This document shows positions 63,721-64,000 of a stretch of DNA of 64,000 nucleotides, in pieces. Position numbers and translations under genes: made by a program. The notes beneath the pieces were generated by a model, which was not told the origin of the DNA, made no database searches, and was given only the letters and a program-made list of their open reading frames with translations. Origin of the DNA: Chryseobacterium indologenes (GTDB lineage: Bacteria; Bacteroidota; Bacteroidia; Flavobacteriales; Weeksellaceae). Numbering within the stretch: position 1 is the stretch's first letter; each line of letters opens with the position of its first letter. The DNA is taken from contig LAZY01000043.1 in the NCBI GenBank assembly GCA_001013295.1, forward strand, positions 1 through 64,000, in the 5' to 3' direction.

Positions 63721-64000
63721 TATCCAAAGCTTAGGGAATTGTAATCTTCAAAATTAATTGATTTTAATCGGTTTAAAATAAAGCTGGCTCTTTCTATTTC
63801 CCAATTTCCTTTAATATAAGGCATGAGTTTCTCCCACTCTTTTATTATTTCCGTTAATTCTTCTTTTTCAAATTCATGAGGGAATTTCCAATTGCATAAA
63901 TTTTCTAGGTTATGTTTCTCAAATAGAGGTAGCCAATATTCGTGAAATAATTTATGTGTTGAAATTGGAATCTCCTCTATATTTCCCTTCTTTGTTTCCG
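63720..64000 (-). CDS. Partial hypothetical gene cut by the window edge
   Basis: An open minus-strand frame enters from beyond 64000 and ends at TAA 63720-63722, giving at least 93 residues. It is helical and acidic/aromatic (KLFHEYWLPLFEKHNLENL, NWKFPHEFEKEELTEIIKEW, ending NFEDYNSLSFG). No family is recognised. The start is outside the window. Codon use and A/T content match the other small minus-strand genes next to it. Confidence 0.6.
   Translation of the reverse strand, partial: ETKKGNIEEIPISTHKLFHEYWLPLFEKHNLENLCNWKFPHEFEKEELTEIIKEWEKLMPYIKGNWEIERASFILNRLKSINFEDYNSLSFG

Noticed and set aside
1..64000. tRNA, rRNA, CRISPR, insertion sequences, prophage or integrase
   Set aside because: I looked for cloverleaf-like stems, regular direct-repeat arrays, transposase or integrase motifs and terminal inverted repeats with target duplications, and found none I could support.

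Overview
The window reads as chromosomal DNA of a Flavobacteriia member, most likely Chryseobacterium or a close Weeksellaceae relative. The genome is AT-rich, leaders lack strong Shine-Dalgarno sequences, and promoters use a TAnnTTTG-type -10 box. Lineage-typical families include GLPGLI proteins, DUF3078, DUF4836-like, DUF6122, S46 dipeptidyl-peptidase, a T9SS sorting domain and group III truncated haemoglobin. I see no rRNA, tRNA, CRISPR array, insertion sequence or prophage.

Layout. 1-5.2 kb: LTA-synthase-family phosphotransferase, YpfJ-type zinc protease, and two tandem GLPGLI genes. 5.4-10 kb: SUF Fe-S operon sufA-sufB-(HIUase)-sufC-sufD, with a 5-hydroxyisourate hydrolase gene inside it and no sufS/sufE next to it. 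10-16.4 kb: two near-duplicate DUF3078 genes, rhomboid, DprA, glutamate dehydrogenase and a DUF1801 protein. 16.4-28.5 kb: a small Thr/Pro-rich exported protein, YkgJ, a Kir-type K+ channel, truncated haemoglobin, then a long minus-strand run from hflX to a Ca2+/H+ antiporter. 28.7-40.7 kb: a LytTR regulator whose phospho-acceptor Asp is Glu, a META protein, S46 peptidase, a DUF1905-YdeI gene broken by one in-frame TAG, a small AAA ATPase, a spondin-domain lipoprotein, a protein with two zinc-knuckle-like Cys4 motifs, YifB, an exported RidA-like protein and a DEDDh exonuclease. 41-45.5 kb: ECF sigma factor, a TM plus beta-barrel protein and a T9SS cargo in one operon, then small lipoproteins. 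45.6-54.4 kb: an RND efflux operon diverging from a porin-like gene, followed by a LytS/LytTR two-component pair. 54.5-60 kb: universal stress protein, hypotheticals, ATP-grasp enzyme, and a lipoprotein/membrane protein/NarX-NarL-type operon. 60.2-62.2 kb: a metacaspase-like protease beside a V8/glutamyl-endopeptidase-like serine protease with no signal peptide. 62.3-64 kb: minus-strand small genes that look like an immunity-gene cluster (YrhB/Imm35 type plus three unknowns, the last cut by the window edge).

Most interesting points. (1) The caspase/serine-protease pair could be a cytoplasmic proteolytic cascade: an Arg in the serine protease lies where related glutamyl endopeptidases are matured. 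(2) The efflux/porin intergenic region has three CGGTT(G/C)G direct repeats at exactly 21-bp spacing, the geometry used by LytTR regulators, and a LytS/LytTR pair is encoded just downstream. (3) A single nonsense codon splits an otherwise intact DUF1905-YdeI gene. (4) An orphan LytTR regulator has a natural phosphomimetic Glu. All functional links are inferred from sequence alone; coordinates of short sites were counted by eye and may be off by a base or two.
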